A stretch of 64,000 bases of DNA from positions 62,001 through 126,000 of the forward strand of contig CAJWHE010000001.1 in the NCBI GenBank assembly GCA_913041145.1, read 5' to 3'. A model generated the notes under the pieces. That model saw only the letters and a list, made by a program, of their open reading frames with translations. It was not told where the DNA came from and ran no database searches. Numbering within the stretch: the stretch's first letter is position 1; every line of letters starts with the position of its first letter. The position numbers and the translations under genes were made by a program. Positions 47,034-58,136 of the stretch are shown here, in pieces. Source of the DNA: an uncultured Paracoccaceae bacterium (GTDB lineage Bacteria > Pseudomonadota > Alphaproteobacteria > Rhodobacterales > Rhodobacteraceae).

Positions 47034-49364
47034 TTAGGTGGCTGTTAATAGCTTTGGCTTTTTTCGGGCAGTTATTCGTGTAACTTCTGGTTCCATTATT
47101 TCTAAGCTAATTACATTATTTTTAAGATCTACCTTTACAATACCACCCCTAGCAAGCTTTCCAAATAACAGCTCATCTGCAAGTGGTTTTTTTATTTCTT
47201 CCTGAATAACCCTAGCTAGAGGTCTAGCACCCATTTTTTCATCATAACCTTTTTCACCAAGCCACTCTGCAGCTTTTTGGGATAGTTCGAAAGTTACGTT
47301 TCTATCCATTAACTGGGCTTCTAGCTGAAGAACAAACTTCTCAACTACTTTTGTTATTATTTTTCTACCAAGAGATGCAAAACTAATAACTGCATCTAAC
47401 CTATTTCGGAATTCAGGAGAAAATATACGTTCAATAGCAACTGTGTCTTCACCTTCTCTTTTATCCCTCCCAAAACCAATAGCAGATTTTGCCATGTCAG
47501 AGGCTCCTGCATTTGATGTCATTATCAGAATAGTATTTCTGAAGTCTACCTTTCGACCATTATGGTCTGTTAACTTCCCATGATCCATAATTTGAAGAAG
47601 GATATTAAAAACATCAGGGTGTGCTTTCTCTATTTCATCTAGCAATAATACAGAATGTGGATGCTGATCAATGCCATCAGTAAGAAGGCCGCCTTGATCA
47701 AAACCAACATAACCAGGTGGAGCACCAATCAATCTAGAGATAGCGTGTTTTTCCATATATTCTGACATGTCGAAGCGAATCAACTCAACCCCAAGGGTAT
47801 CAGCGAGTTGCTTTGCAACTTCGGTTTTCCCTACGCCAGTGGGCCCTGCGAATAAATAATTTCCAATCGGTTTCTCAGGCTCTCTCAGGCCGGCTCTTGA
47901 TAATTTGATAGCCGATGAAAGTGCCGAGATTGCAATATCTTGACCAAAAACAACGCGCTTTAGTGAAGATTCTAGGTCTTGTAAATTTTGAGCATCGTCT
48001 TTTGTTAAGCTTTTTGGTGGAATTCTTGCAATTTTTGCTACTACGCCTTCAATTTCTTTTACCGTTATTATTTTACGCTTTTTTGATTCTGTTAATAGTT
48101 GTTGGGCAGCGCCGGCTTCGTCTATAACATCAATTGCCTTATCTGGAAGCTTCCTGTCGTGTATATACCTAGCAGAAAGTTCAACAGCAGTTTTTATGGC
48201 ATCAGAGGAGTATTTGATGTCATGATGTTGCTCAAAATGTGATTTTAAACCTTTAAGAATTTTAATAGTGTCTTCAATTGAGGGCTCATTTACATCTATT
48301 TTTTGAAAACGACGACTAAGTGCTCTATCTTTTTCAAAATGTTGACGGTACTCTTTATATGTTGTCGATCCCATGCATCTCAATAGACCTCCTTGAAGGG
48401 CTGGCTTGAGAAGATTGGACGCATCCATTGAGCCCCCTGATGTAGCTCCTGCTCCAATCACCGTGTGGATTTCATCAATAAACAAAACAGCATCTGGATG
48501 CTCCTCTAATTCTGTCATTACGGCTTTTAAGCGTTCTTCAAAATCACCTCTATAACGTGTTCCAGCTAACAGAGCCCCCATATCGAGTGAATATATTATG
48601 GCGCTAGCTAACACCTTAGGGACCTCTTTTGACACTATTTTGTACGCAAGACCTTCTGCAATAGCCGTTTTACCTACACCTGGGTCTCCGACCAGTATTG
48701 GGTTATTTTTTCGTCTTCTGCATAATATTTGTATACATCGCTCGACCTCTAAATCTCTACCAATTAATGGATCTATTCCTCCTTCGCGAGACCTTTCATT
48801 TAAATCGACACAATACTTTTTAAGGGCCGATTCTTTTTTAACATTTGTTTGAGTAGGATCAGGTTCTTCACTATTATTTGGATCTTCTGTTCCAGCAACT
48901 GGTTTAACATCAGAAAAAGAGGGGTCTTTAGCTAAGCCATGTGCGATATAATTTACAGCATCATACCTAGTCATTTCTTGCTCTTGTAAGAAATAGACTG
49001 CATTTGACTCTCTTTCTGCAAAAAGAGCAACGAGTACATTGGCACCAGTAACCTCGCTCCGTCCGGATGATTGAACATGAATTGCTGCTCTTTGAACAAC
49101 TCTTTGAAAAGCGGCTGTCGGTACAGATTCTGAACCCTCAACATCTGTCACTAGGCTTTTAAGCTCTGCTGTAATGAACTCGGTTAATGATGACCTTAAC
49201 TTTTCTAAATCCACATTACAGGCACGCAACACTAAGCTTGCGTCTGGTTCTTCTGTTAGGGCAAGTAAAAGGTGCTCAAGTGTAGCCAATTCGTGTTTGA
49301 GTGAATTAGAGTGTGCTAAGGCAACATGAATGGCTTTTTCTAAAGTGTCAGAGAATGATGGCAA
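47034..49364 (-). CDS. clpA: ATP-dependent Clp protease ATP-binding subunit ClpA
   Basis: Double-AAA+ unfoldase of 776 residues that feeds substrates to ClpP. The N-domain is about 1-150 (FSDTLEKAIHVALAHSNSLKHE). The first AAA module has GDPGVGKTAIAEGLA and VLFIDEIHTVIGAGATSGG. The second has GPTGVGKTEVAKQLA and GFDQGGLLTDGIDQHPHSVLLLDEIEKAH. The short middle region and the ClpA-type N-domain separate it from ClpB and ClpC. The adaptor gene clpS, which often precedes clpA, is not in the 196 bp upstream and was not seen elsewhere in the window. Confidence 0.94.
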   Translation of the reverse strand: MPSFSDTLEKAIHVALAHSNSLKHELATLEHLLLALTEEPDASLVLRACNVDLEKLRSSLTEFITAELKSLVTDVEGSESVPTAAFQRVVQRAAIHVQSSGRSEVTGANVLVALFAERESNAVYFLQEQEMTRYDAVNYIAHGLAKDPSFSDVKPVAGTEDPNNSEEPDPTQTNVKKESALKKYCVDLNERSREGGIDPLIGRDLEVERCIQILCRRRKNNPILVGDPGVGKTAIAEGLAYKIVSKEVPKVLASAIIYSLDMGALLAGTRYRGDFEERLKAVMTELEEHPDAVLFIDEIHTVIGAGATSGGSMDASNLLKPALQGGLLRCMGSTTYKEYRQHFEKDRALSRRFQKIDVNEPSIEDTIKILKGLKSHFEQHHDIKYSSDAIKTAVELSARYIHDRKLPDKAIDVIDEAGAAQQLLTESKKRKIITVKEIEGVVAKIARIPPKSLTKDDAQNLQDLESSLKRVVFGQDIAISALSSAIKLSRAGLREPEKPIGNYLFAGPTGVGKTEVAKQLADTLGVELIRFDMSEYMEKHAISRLIGAPPGYVGFDQGGLLTDGIDQHPHSVLLLDEIEKAHPDVFNILLQIMDHGKLTDHNGRKVDFRNTILIMTSNAGASDMAKSAIGFGRDKREGEDTVAIERIFSPEFRNRLDAVISFASLGRKIITKVVEKFVLQLEAQLMDRNVTFELSQKAAEWLGEKGYDEKMGARPLARVIQEEIKKPLADELLFGKLARGGIVKVDLKNNVISLEIMEPEVTRITARKKPKLLTAT

Positions 49365-49560
49365 AAGATTAGTTCCTTTGAAGCTTTAAGTGGAGTTAAG
49401 TAATTTTAAAAACATATTAACATACAATTCGTGTTTATTTCGTAACCTTCAAGTCCTTTTTTAAAATATATTTTATCAAGTAGTGGAAAATATAATTTAT
49501 TAGGGCTATATTTTGTCGTTAACAGTAAAATTATAAACTTATTGAAATATTAGAGCCATT

Positions 49561-50343
49561 ATGTATTTGGACGTTGACAATTTATACAAGTTTTATTCGA
49601 AGACTGGTCTTGGTCATATCGTACAAAATGTAATAAGTTCAGCCGTTCGTGAATTTTGGCCAGATACTGCAGGGAAAAGTTTTGTTGGTTATGGGTTTGT
49701 AGCTCCGATTATTTGGCCTCTTGAGACTGAGGTGGAAAGATTGACTTTACTTATGCCAGGGCAACAAGGGGTAATTTATTGGCCAAATAACTTCGATAAC
49801 ATTAGTGTCTTGTGTGAAGAAAACCTGTGGCCGCTCCCCTCGGGGACAACAGATCGTATAGTTTTCCTTCACGGTTTGGAATTTAGTGAAAACATGTCTG
49901 CTTTATTTAATGAGTGCTGGCGAGTCTTATCACCAGGTGGAAAGGTTTTGTTCATTGTGCCAAATAGGACTGGACTATGGTGTAGGAGTGAATTGACACC
50001 GTTTGGGTCTGGTCGTGCATATACTTTATCTCAACTGGAGTCACAGCTCTTAAAGCACTCATTTACTCCAAAAAGAAGTTTTAGTTCATTATTTTCAGTC
50101 CCTTCAAACAAAAAAATTTGGTTGAAGTCTGCTTCGTTATTGGAAGCTATTGGAAAATTTATTTTCCCAATACAAGCTGGTGGGGTAATTATTTTGGAAG
50201 CAACAAAGCAGGTTCCTGCAAGCAAACGAATTAGCAATAAGTTAAAAATAAGAGTTCCATTCCGCGCCATGGGAAATCAACCTATTACCCCTAAATACTC
50301 TGCAATGTTGACAAAAAAGATAAAACTGAACTCTAAGGAATGA
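49561..50343 (+). CDS. Class I SAM-dependent methyltransferase
   Basis: A 260-residue methyltransferase-like protein. The canonical motif I is weak, appearing as VGYGFVAPIIWPLE near residues 42-55. The clearer part is the methyltransferase-11-type core RIVFLHGLEFSENMSALFNECWRVLSPGGKVLFIVPNRTGLWCRSELTPFGSGRAYT, given here only to show the post-motif II/III region. A Lys/Arg-rich tail follows. The substrate is unknown. The gene stands alone between divergent clpA and the atp operon. Confidence 0.75.
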   Translation: MYLDVDNLYKFYSKTGLGHIVQNVISSAVREFWPDTAGKSFVGYGFVAPIIWPLETEVERLTLLMPGQQGVIYWPNNFDNISVLCEENLWPLPSGTTDRIVFLHGLEFSENMSALFNECWRVLSPGGKVLFIVPNRTGLWCRSELTPFGSGRAYTLSQLESQLLKHSFTPKRSFSSLFSVPSNKKIWLKSASLLEAIGKFIFPIQAGGVIILEATKQVPASKRISNKLKIRVPFRAMGNQPITPKYSAMLTKKIKLNSKE

Positions 50344-50548
50344 GTTAAGTAGCTTCAAACGGTCGCACTAATGCTTAGTTTGTATTAAGATATTATAAAA
50401 ATATGATTTTTGTTTCAATTTTTTGACTTTTGACAGTTGCGGCTTTTGCTAGGCTTTGGTAAGCCACCGTAGTTAGCTTTTTTACTAAGTTTGCTACTTT
50501 TGGGAAAGTCCTAAAGATTTAGTGGATAAATAATAATTAGAGGTAAAT

Positions 50549-51109
50549 GTGTCCGAATCAGCGTCAGAATGTGTAGGGGTGGCTAAGAGATACGCAACTG
50601 CTACATTTGATCTTTCTAAAGAACAAAAGGCTTTGGTTAGCTTAGAGAAAGACATTGTAACTATTAATAGCCTTTTATCAGAGAACGCTGATTTTGTGAT
50701 ATTCTTAAATTCGCCTTTGCTTAAAAGAAAAGAGCAAATTGGCGCTGTTTCAGAGATAGCCAAAAATCTAGGGTTATCTAAGGCTTTAACCGGAGTACTA
50801 AGCCTTATGGCTGAAAAAAAGAGGCTCTCTATAGTCCCTTATCTTATTACTGAATTAAGCAAGCTGATCTCGCAAGAGAAAGGTGAACTAACCGCAGAGA
50901 TAATTAGTGCCACAAAGTTAACACTTGAACAAAATAAAAAACTTGTAGAGATCCTTAGTTCATTTACAGGTAAAATAGTTAAATTAGATTCTATGACTGA
51001 TAAGCAAATTATCGGAGGCTTAATAGTTAAAGTTGGGTCTAGAATGTTAGATACATCAATTAGAGCGAAGCTTCTTTCGCTCCAAACTACTATGAAAGAG
51101 GTTGGTTAA
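50549..51109 (+). CDS. atpH: ATP synthase F1 delta subunit
   Basis: Peripheral-stalk delta subunit (OSCP) of F1, 186 residues. N-terminal [16 protein letters not shown] and C-terminal [23 protein letters not shown] are the typical family ends. The start is GTG with AGAGG 6 bp upstream; an overlapping ATG is out of frame. The 205-bp upstream region has tandem TTGAC boxes near 50423-50435 and a small hairpin (GGCTT/AAGCC), but no confident -10. The stop overlaps the atpA start by one base. First gene of atpHAGDC; F0 genes lie elsewhere, as is normal for alphaproteobacteria. Confidence 0.94.
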   Translation: MSESASECVGVAKRYATATFDLSKEQKALVSLEKDIVTINSLLSENADFVIFLNSPLLKRKEQIGAVSEIAKNLGLSKALTGVLSLMAEKKRLSIVPYLITELSKLISQEKGELTAEIISATKLTLEQNKKLVEILSSFTGKIVKLDSMTDKQIIGGLIVKVGSRMLDTSIRAKLLSLQTTMKEVG

Positions 51110-52647
51110 TGGCTATCCAAGCAGCAGAAATATCAGCAATACTTAAGGACCAGATTAAGAATTTTGGGGAAGAATCCACCGTTGATGAAGTTGGCAAAGT
51201 TCTTTCCGTCGGAGATGGAATAGCTAGAGTTTATGGTTTGGATAATGTTCAGGCCGGAGAGATGGTCGAATTCCCTGGTGGTATAAAAGGAATGGCTTTA
51301 AATCTAGAAACTGATAATGTCGGAGTTGTTATCTTTGGGTCAGATAGGGACATTCAAGAAGGCGATACGGTTAAACGTACAAATTCAATTGTTGATGTCC
51401 CCGCAGGTGATGAGTTACTTGGCAGAGTTGTTGATGGGTTAGGAAACCCTATAGATGGCAAAGGACCTATCAAGACAACAGAGCGAAGGGTGGCAGATAG
51501 TAAAGCCCCAGGAATAATACCTAGGAAGTCTGTTCATGAGCCTATGGCAACGGGTTTAAAATCAGTAGATGCAATGATCCCTATTGGGCGTGGACAAAGA
51601 GAATTAATAATTGGTGACAGGCAAACAGGAAAGACTGCAGTAGCATTAGATGCGATTTTGAATCAAAAATCTTATAATGATGCCGCACAAGGAGATGAAA
51701 GCAAGAAATTATATTGCGTTTATGTTGCGATCGGTCAAAAACGTTCTACTGTTGCTCAGCTGGTCAAAAAATTAGAAGAGACTGGTGCCATAAATTACAC
51801 TATTGTTGTTGCGGCTACCGCATCAGACCCAGCTCCAATGCAATTCCTTGCACCTTATGCAGCCACGGCCATGGCGGAGCACTTTAGAGATAATGGAAGG
51901 CATGCTTTAATCGTTTATGATGATTTGTCTAAGCAGGCAGTGTCTTACAGGCAAATGTCATTACTTTTAAGGCGTCCACCGGGTAGAGAAGCCTACCCAG
52001 GAGATGTATTTTATTTACATTCACGCCTTCTAGAGAGATCTTCAAAACTAAACGAGGAAAATGGATCAGGCTCGTTAACAGCACTACCAGTTATTGAAAC
52101 GCAAGGTGGAGATGTATCGGCGTTTATTCCAACTAATGTTATTTCTATTACAGATGGACAAATTTTTCTAGAAACAGAGTTATTTTATCAAGGCATTCGT
52201 CCAGCAGTTAATACGGGTCTTTCCGTTTCGCGGGTTGGTTCTTCTGCTCAAACAAATTCTATGAAATCGGTTGCTGGACCAGTTAAACTTGAGCTTGCAC
52301 AATACCGAGAGATGGCTGCTTTTGCTCAATTTGGTTCTGATCTAGATGAAGCAACTCAACAACTTTTGAACAGAGGTGCACGGCTTACTGAGTTGATGAA
52401 ACAACCGCAGTACTCACCTCTTTCAAACGCGGAAATTGTGTGTGTTATATATTCAGGTACTAAGGGGTATCTTGACAAGGTTGCTGTTAAAGACGTTGGA
52501 CGTTTTGAATCAGGCTTGTTATCACATCTTAGAAGCAAGCATCAGGATTTGTTGGATTACATTACTGAGGAAGACCCCAAGATTAAAGGAGAAGCAGAAG
52601 AGAAAATAAAATCCGCTTTGGATTCTTTTGCTTCTGATTTCGCTTAG
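51109..52647 (+). CDS. atpA: ATP synthase F1 alpha subunit
   Basis: Regulatory alpha subunit of F1, 512 residues. It has [22 protein letters not shown], the Walker A loop [11 protein letters not shown] near residues 169-179, [33 protein letters not shown], and the arginine-finger region [38 protein letters not shown] in pieces. Length is typical. The start is fixed by the TAATG junction with atpH. It is the expected client of the ATP12 chaperone encoded at the left end of the window. Confidence 0.96.
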   Translation: MAIQAAEISAILKDQIKNFGEESTVDEVGKVLSVGDGIARVYGLDNVQAGEMVEFPGGIKGMALNLETDNVGVVIFGSDRDIQEGDTVKRTNSIVDVPAGDELLGRVVDGLGNPIDGKGPIKTTERRVADSKAPGIIPRKSVHEPMATGLKSVDAMIPIGRGQRELIIGDRQTGKTAVALDAILNQKSYNDAAQGDESKKLYCVYVAIGQKRSTVAQLVKKLEETGAINYTIVVAATASDPAPMQFLAPYAATAMAEHFRDNGRHALIVYDDLSKQAVSYRQMSLLLRRPPGREAYPGDVFYLHSRLLERSSKLNEENGSGSLTALPVIETQGGDVSAFIPTNVISITDGQIFLETELFYQGIRPAVNTGLSVSRVGSSAQTNSMKSVAGPVKLELAQYREMAAFAQFGSDLDEATQQLLNRGARLTELMKQPQYSPLSNAEIVCVIYSGTKGYLDKVAVKDVGRFESGLLSHLRSKHQDLLDYITEEDPKIKGEAEEKIKSALDSFASDFA

Positions 52648-52661
52648 AAGGAGATGAGGCC

Positions 52662-53525
52662 TTGCCAAGCCTAAAGGACCTTAAGAATAGGATAGAGTCT
52701 GTTAAATCTACCCGAAAAATAACTAAAGCGATGCAAATGGTTGCAGCGGCAAAGTTACGTCGTGCTCAAGAGGCAGCTGTTTCAGGTAGACCATATTCAG
52801 ATCGTTTTGATTCAGTAATGTCGGGATTGACGGCTTCAATGGGAGTCGATAGTGGACCCCCACTATTGATTGGAACTGGAGCTGACACAAACCATTTGTT
52901 GATTGTTATGACTGCAGAAAGAGGTCTTTGTGGGGGCTTTAATTCAAACATTGCAAAGCTTGCCAAATTAAAGGCGAGCAAGCTTATTTCTGAAGGTAAG
53001 TCAGTAAAAATATTGACTGTTGGAAAAAAAGGTAGAGATTCTCTGAAGAGAGAGTTTGGTAAATATTTTGTAGGACATGTCGATCTAACTGAAATGAAGG
53101 GCGCTAGCTATTCATATGCAGTTGAAGTCGCTTCAAATATACTTAATAGGTTTGATAGTAGTGAGTTTGACGTAGCCACAATTTACTATTCTCGATTTGA
53201 GAGTGTAATGAGTCAAATTCCTACAGAGAAACAGCTTATTCCGCCAGTTTTTCAAGCTTCAACTGAATCCACAGCCTATGATTATGAACCCTCTGAAGAG
53301 GAAATTTTAATTGATTTATTACCTCAGTCTATTACGGCACAAATATTTAGAGCACTTTTGGAGAATGGCGCATCCGAGCAAGGAGCAAGAATGTCGGCAA
53401 TGGATAGTGCGACACGAAATGCAGGAGAAATGATCGATAAATTAATAATACAGTATAACCGTTCCAGGCAGGCTGTAATCACCAATGAATTAATAGAAAT
53501 CATATCGGGTGCAGAAGCACTCTAA
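52662..53525 (+). CDS. atpG: ATP synthase F1 gamma subunit
   Basis: Rotor subunit gamma of 287 residues. The N-terminal coiled-coil helix reads [50 protein letters not shown] is in the central domain, and the C-terminal helix has [18 protein letters not shown] followed by [23 protein letters not shown]. The start is a TTG directly ahead of PSLKDLK, preceded by a strong AAGGAGA SD. No in-frame ATG is placed well, so the rare start codon looks real and may limit gamma synthesis to one per three alpha/beta pairs. Confidence 0.95.
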   Translation: MPSLKDLKNRIESVKSTRKITKAMQMVAAAKLRRAQEAAVSGRPYSDRFDSVMSGLTASMGVDSGPPLLIGTGADTNHLLIVMTAERGLCGGFNSNIAKLAKLKASKLISEGKSVKILTVGKKGRDSLKREFGKYFVGHVDLTEMKGASYSYAVEVASNILNRFDSSEFDVATIYYSRFESVMSQIPTEKQLIPPVFQASTESTAYDYEPSEEEILIDLLPQSITAQIFRALLENGASEQGARMSAMDSATRNAGEMIDKLIIQYNRSRQAVITNELIEIISGAEAL

Positions 53526-54974
<1,449 letters not shown>

Positions 54975-54986
54975 AAAGTTATAGTT

Positions 54987-55370
54987 ATGGCTAAATTAAT
55001 ACAATTTGACCTTGTTTCACCTGAAAAGAGCTTGGTGTCCGTTAAAGCTAATGAGATAAATATACCTGGTTCAGAGGGAGATTTTTCTGCTATGTCAGAT
55101 CATGCACCTATAATAACAACTTTAAGACCAGGGTTCATAAATATATTTACTGCTGATAAAGAAGAGCAATACTTTGTGACTGGAGGTTTTGCAGAAGTTT
55201 CGGCTGAAACAACATCTGTGTTGGCGGAGAAAGCCTTTACTAAAGACGATTTAAGTAGAGCGGTAGCAGATAAATTAATTATGGACGCTAAACTCAAACA
55301 CGAGGAGATAGGGTCTGATGCAACTGCTAAATATTGTTCTGATTTAGAAGTAGCATTGTCTGATATCTAA
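54987..55370 (+). CDS. atpC: ATP synthase F1 epsilon subunit
   Basis: Epsilon subunit of 127 residues. The beta-sandwich domain shows FDLVSPEKSLVSVKANEINIPGSEGDFSAMSDHAPIITTLRPG in order, and a short C-terminal helical part follows. ATPase inhibition by the C-terminal helices is weak or replaced by zeta in many alphaproteobacteria; no zeta gene is in the window. The gene ends 5 bp from the converging prs. Confidence 0.92.
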   Translation: MAKLIQFDLVSPEKSLVSVKANEINIPGSEGDFSAMSDHAPIITTLRPGFINIFTADKEEQYFVTGGFAEVSAETTSVLAEKAFTKDDLSRAVADKLIMDAKLKHEEIGSDATAKYCSDLEVALSDI

Positions 55371-55375
55371 ATTTC

Positions 55376-56404
55376 TTAAATTAGGCTAGGATACATACCT
55401 TCATATACGGGTGCTAAACTATCATCATTAAATAAGGATGAGACACTTGTACCGCCCCATATGTTTAAGATGGCCTGAGCGAACATTGGCGCTGTCGGGA
55501 TTACTCTAATTTTCTTAGAATTGGTAACCTCTTCACTTGGCCCTACTGAATCTGTAATTATGAGTTGTTTCATACTAGACGCTTCAATTCTCTTTACCGC
55601 TTCGCCGCTTAATACTCCGTGAGTTATATAGGCGTGCACCTCTATAGCTCCAGCATCTATAAGTAAGCCTGCTGCTTTACACAAAGTTCCTGCTGTATCG
55701 CAAATATCATCAACTAGGATACAGCTTTTTCCAACAACATCTCCTATAAGTGTCATCTCAGATACTTCGCCTGGCTTTTCACGCCGCTTATCAACTATTG
55801 CTAAGGGAGCGCCTAGTCGTTGTGCTAACTCCCTAGCTCGAGCAACTCCCCCAACATCTGGAGAAACTAACATGATCTTATCTAATTTATCCTTGAAGTG
55901 ATGTTTTATATCTAAAGAGAATAGTGGTGATGCATACAAGTTATCTACTGGAATATCAAAAAAGCCCTGAATCTGAGTTGCATGAAGATCCATAGTTAAC
56001 ACTCTTTCAACACCTGCTCTCGAAATTAAATTTGAAACAAGTTTTGCTGAAATAGGGGTTCTTGCCTTAGTTCTCCTGTCTTGACGAGCATAACCAAAAT
56101 ATGGAATTACCGCTGTTATCCTGGATGCAGAGGACCTCTTAAGAGCATCAGTAATTATTAATAACTCCATGAGATTGTCATTCGCGGGGTTAGAGGTCGA
56201 TTGTATTATGAACATATCTTCGCCACGTACATTCTCATATACTTCAACAAAAATCTCTTGATCTGTAAATTTTTCTACCCGGACATCGACGAGCTTAGTC
56301 GTCATACCCCTGTGCATAGACATTCTCTTAACTATTCCGCTGGCCAGCTCTAGGTTAGCATTCCCAGCAATAATTTTCGGTTCAGAATGTGTCGACATGT
56401 TCAT
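55376..56404 (-). CDS. prs: Ribose-phosphate pyrophosphokinase
   Basis: PRPP synthetase of 342 residues, making phosphoribosyl pyrophosphate from ribose 5-phosphate and ATP. It has KIIAGNANLELASGI, FTDQEIFVEVYENVRGEDMFIIQSTS, YFGYARQDRRTKARTPISAKLVSNLI, DLHATQIQGFFDIPVDNLYA, the PRPP loop CILVDDICDTAGTL and the flexible loop with KRREKPGEVSEM. It is about 25 residues longer than the E. coli enzyme, as in other Rhodobacterales. The start is either of two ATGs two codons apart. The 249 bp upstream contain no gene. Confidence 0.95.
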   Translation of the reverse strand: MNMSTHSEPKIIAGNANLELASGIVKRMSMHRGMTTKLVDVRVEKFTDQEIFVEVYENVRGEDMFIIQSTSNPANDNLMELLIITDALKRSSASRITAVIPYFGYARQDRRTKARTPISAKLVSNLISRAGVERVLTMDLHATQIQGFFDIPVDNLYASPLFSLDIKHHFKDKLDKIMLVSPDVGGVARARELAQRLGAPLAIVDKRREKPGEVSEMTLIGDVVGKSCILVDDICDTAGTLCKAAGLLIDAGAIEVHAYITHGVLSGEAVKRIEASSMKQLIITDSVGPSEEVTNSKKIRVIPTAPMFAQAILNIWGGTSVSSLFNDDSLAPVYEGMYPSLI

Positions 56405-56653
56405 TTCCCGAGTCGTTCAATCACCCCTCTTTTAACCTCTAAATATAGCTATGACTAGTAGCTAATATTTTTTACAGACAAGAATATTATTTAAAATGAT
56501 ACACATAGAGTTGTCAGATTTCTCTAACTTGTTAAAATTATTATAGAAAAAATATGTTGTGATCGAAGAGCTGTAAAAGACAAACAGATTTATATTAGTA
56601 TTCACTTTCTTGATTTTTAATTGTTTTCAGTTGAATTTTGGTCGCTTTAACGA

Positions 56654-57130
56654 TCATACTCCCGGCTCATCAATAATATGGTCTTCCCACTCTTCTTCGG
56701 CAACCTCAAACTCTGGAATACATTTCTCTCTTACTGACATCCCGGCTTGATGAACAGTATCCGTGCTCCCGGATATTAAAGGATGCCAAGGATAAAGAGG
56801 TTTACCTTCATGCAACAAACGGTAGGCACATGTTTGAGGCATCCAATAAGAAACTTCATTTATATTATTTGGAGATAAAACTACACAATCTGGAACAAAT
56901 TGTTTCCTTGTTTCGTATTGCCCGCACTTGCAACTATGGCTATCTAATAATCTACAAGAAACCTTTGTGAATTCGATCTCTCCAGTTTCCTCGTCTTCCA
57001 GTTTATGAAGACAACATTTTCCGCAACCGTCACATAAAGCCTCCCATTCCTTAGGACTTAATTTATCCAAAGAAAACTTTTTCCAAAACTCATCTCTTAA
57101 AATAGACTCTTTTGGATTTGAACGTTTCAT
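56654..57130 (-). CDS. YcgN-like cysteine cluster protein (UPF0260)
   Basis: A 158-residue protein of the YcgN/YkgJ cysteine-cluster family. N-terminal FWKKFSLDKLSPKEWEALCDGCGKCCLHKLED is characteristic, with eight further conserved cysteines in SCRLLD, CKCGQY and PDCVVLSP, and the C-terminal YWMPQTCAYRLLHEGKPLYPWHPLISG. It probably binds a metal or Fe-S cluster; the function is unknown. Its ATG overlaps the ribF stop (ATGA), so it is translationally coupled with FAD synthesis. Confidence 0.87.
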   Translation of the reverse strand: MKRSNPKESILRDEFWKKFSLDKLSPKEWEALCDGCGKCCLHKLEDEETGEIEFTKVSCRLLDSHSCKCGQYETRKQFVPDCVVLSPNNINEVSYWMPQTCAYRLLHEGKPLYPWHPLISGSTDTVHQAGMSVREKCIPEFEVAEEEWEDHIIDEPGV

Positions 57131-58059
57131 AGTTTATTTAGTTTTAAGTGTGCTTTTTCACAGTCTAATTTCATCTGTATAACTAGCTCATCCACAGTCC
57201 TAAAAGTCTCTTCAGGACGCAGAAAATCGACTAACCCGACTGATATGCTTTCCCCATAAATATCTCCATGAAAATCAAAAATGTATGTTTCACAATTTAT
57301 AACATTTTCTCCAAACGTTGGCTTGCATCCGATCGATGCTGCTCCCTTGTAAGAGCCGCGGTGAGGTCCACTTAAGATATCAACTAGCACGGCATAAACT
57401 CCAAGTTTAGGCATATGCAGTCCTTCTAGTGAGATATTTGCTGTAGGATAACCTAGCTCTCGACCTCTTTGATCCCCTAAGATAACCTTACCGTCTATTC
57501 TGTGCCAGTGTCCTAACATCTTTGCTGATTCTCGCGTGTTTCCATTAGAAAGCAATTTACGAATATTGGTGGAGGATAATATTTCTCCATTCCCTGTTAC
57601 TATATCAGCTATTCCTACAGTAAAGCCTAGCTCTGAGCCTAAATCTGATAACATTGTGACTGTGCCTGCTCTCTCTTTCCCAAAACAAAAATCGGCTCCA
57701 ACGACCACATTTTTGGCTCCTAAGCCTTTTGAAATAACTTTTTCTGCAAATTCCCTTGCTGTTAGTGAAGCTAATTTTTGATTGAAAGCCAATTGGTATA
57801 GTAATTTTATACCTAGCTTTTTTAATCTATTATTTTTAGTCTGTGTATTCATTAATCGAAAATTTGTGTCTGCAGGTCTAAAAAATTCTCTAGGGTGGGG
57901 GTCAAAAGTCAAAACTCCCAATTGGCTATCTGGGTTCATATTTTTTGCTAATTTTATGATTGATTGATGACCGAGGTGAACCCCATCAAAATTACCTATA
58001 GCAATAGAGGCGTTTCTATCGCGTTCATCAGCTATGTTATAGTTTGTAAAAATTCTCAT
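57127..58059 (-). CDS. ribF: Bifunctional riboflavin kinase / FAD synthetase
   Basis: Makes FMN and FAD from riboflavin, 310 residues from the chosen start. The N-terminal adenylyltransferase has IGNFDGVHLGHQSIIKLA, FDPHPREFF, VVGADFCFGKERAGT and SSTNIRKLLSNG. The C-terminal kinase has HRIDGKVILGDQRGRELGYPTANI and the KPTFGENVINCETYIFDFHGDIYG segment. An in-frame GTG at 58086 would add nine residues; the ATG at 58059 (MRIFTNY) fits homologues better. It lies upstream of the YcgN-like gene in one unit. Confidence 0.93.
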   Translation of the reverse strand: MRIFTNYNIADERDRNASIAIGNFDGVHLGHQSIIKLAKNMNPDSQLGVLTFDPHPREFFRPADTNFRLMNTQTKNNRLKKLGIKLLYQLAFNQKLASLTAREFAEKVISKGLGAKNVVVGADFCFGKERAGTVTMLSDLGSELGFTVGIADIVTGNGEILSSTNIRKLLSNGNTRESAKMLGHWHRIDGKVILGDQRGRELGYPTANISLEGLHMPKLGVYAVLVDILSGPHRGSYKGAASIGCKPTFGENVINCETYIFDFHGDIYGESISVGLVDFLRPEETFRTVDELVIQMKLDCEKAHLKLNKL

Positions 58060-58136
58060 AAAATTACGTAAACTCGTTAAAGACACTGTGCAAGACTGTA
58101 TATACTTTGATTTGTCTAATTATTGCAGATTTATTT

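Noticed and set aside
56557-56567. TTGTGATCGAA upstream of prs as another GntR operator
   Set aside because: Only the left half matches; the right half deviates, so it is not palindromic. One such partial match in an AT-rich genome is expected by chance.
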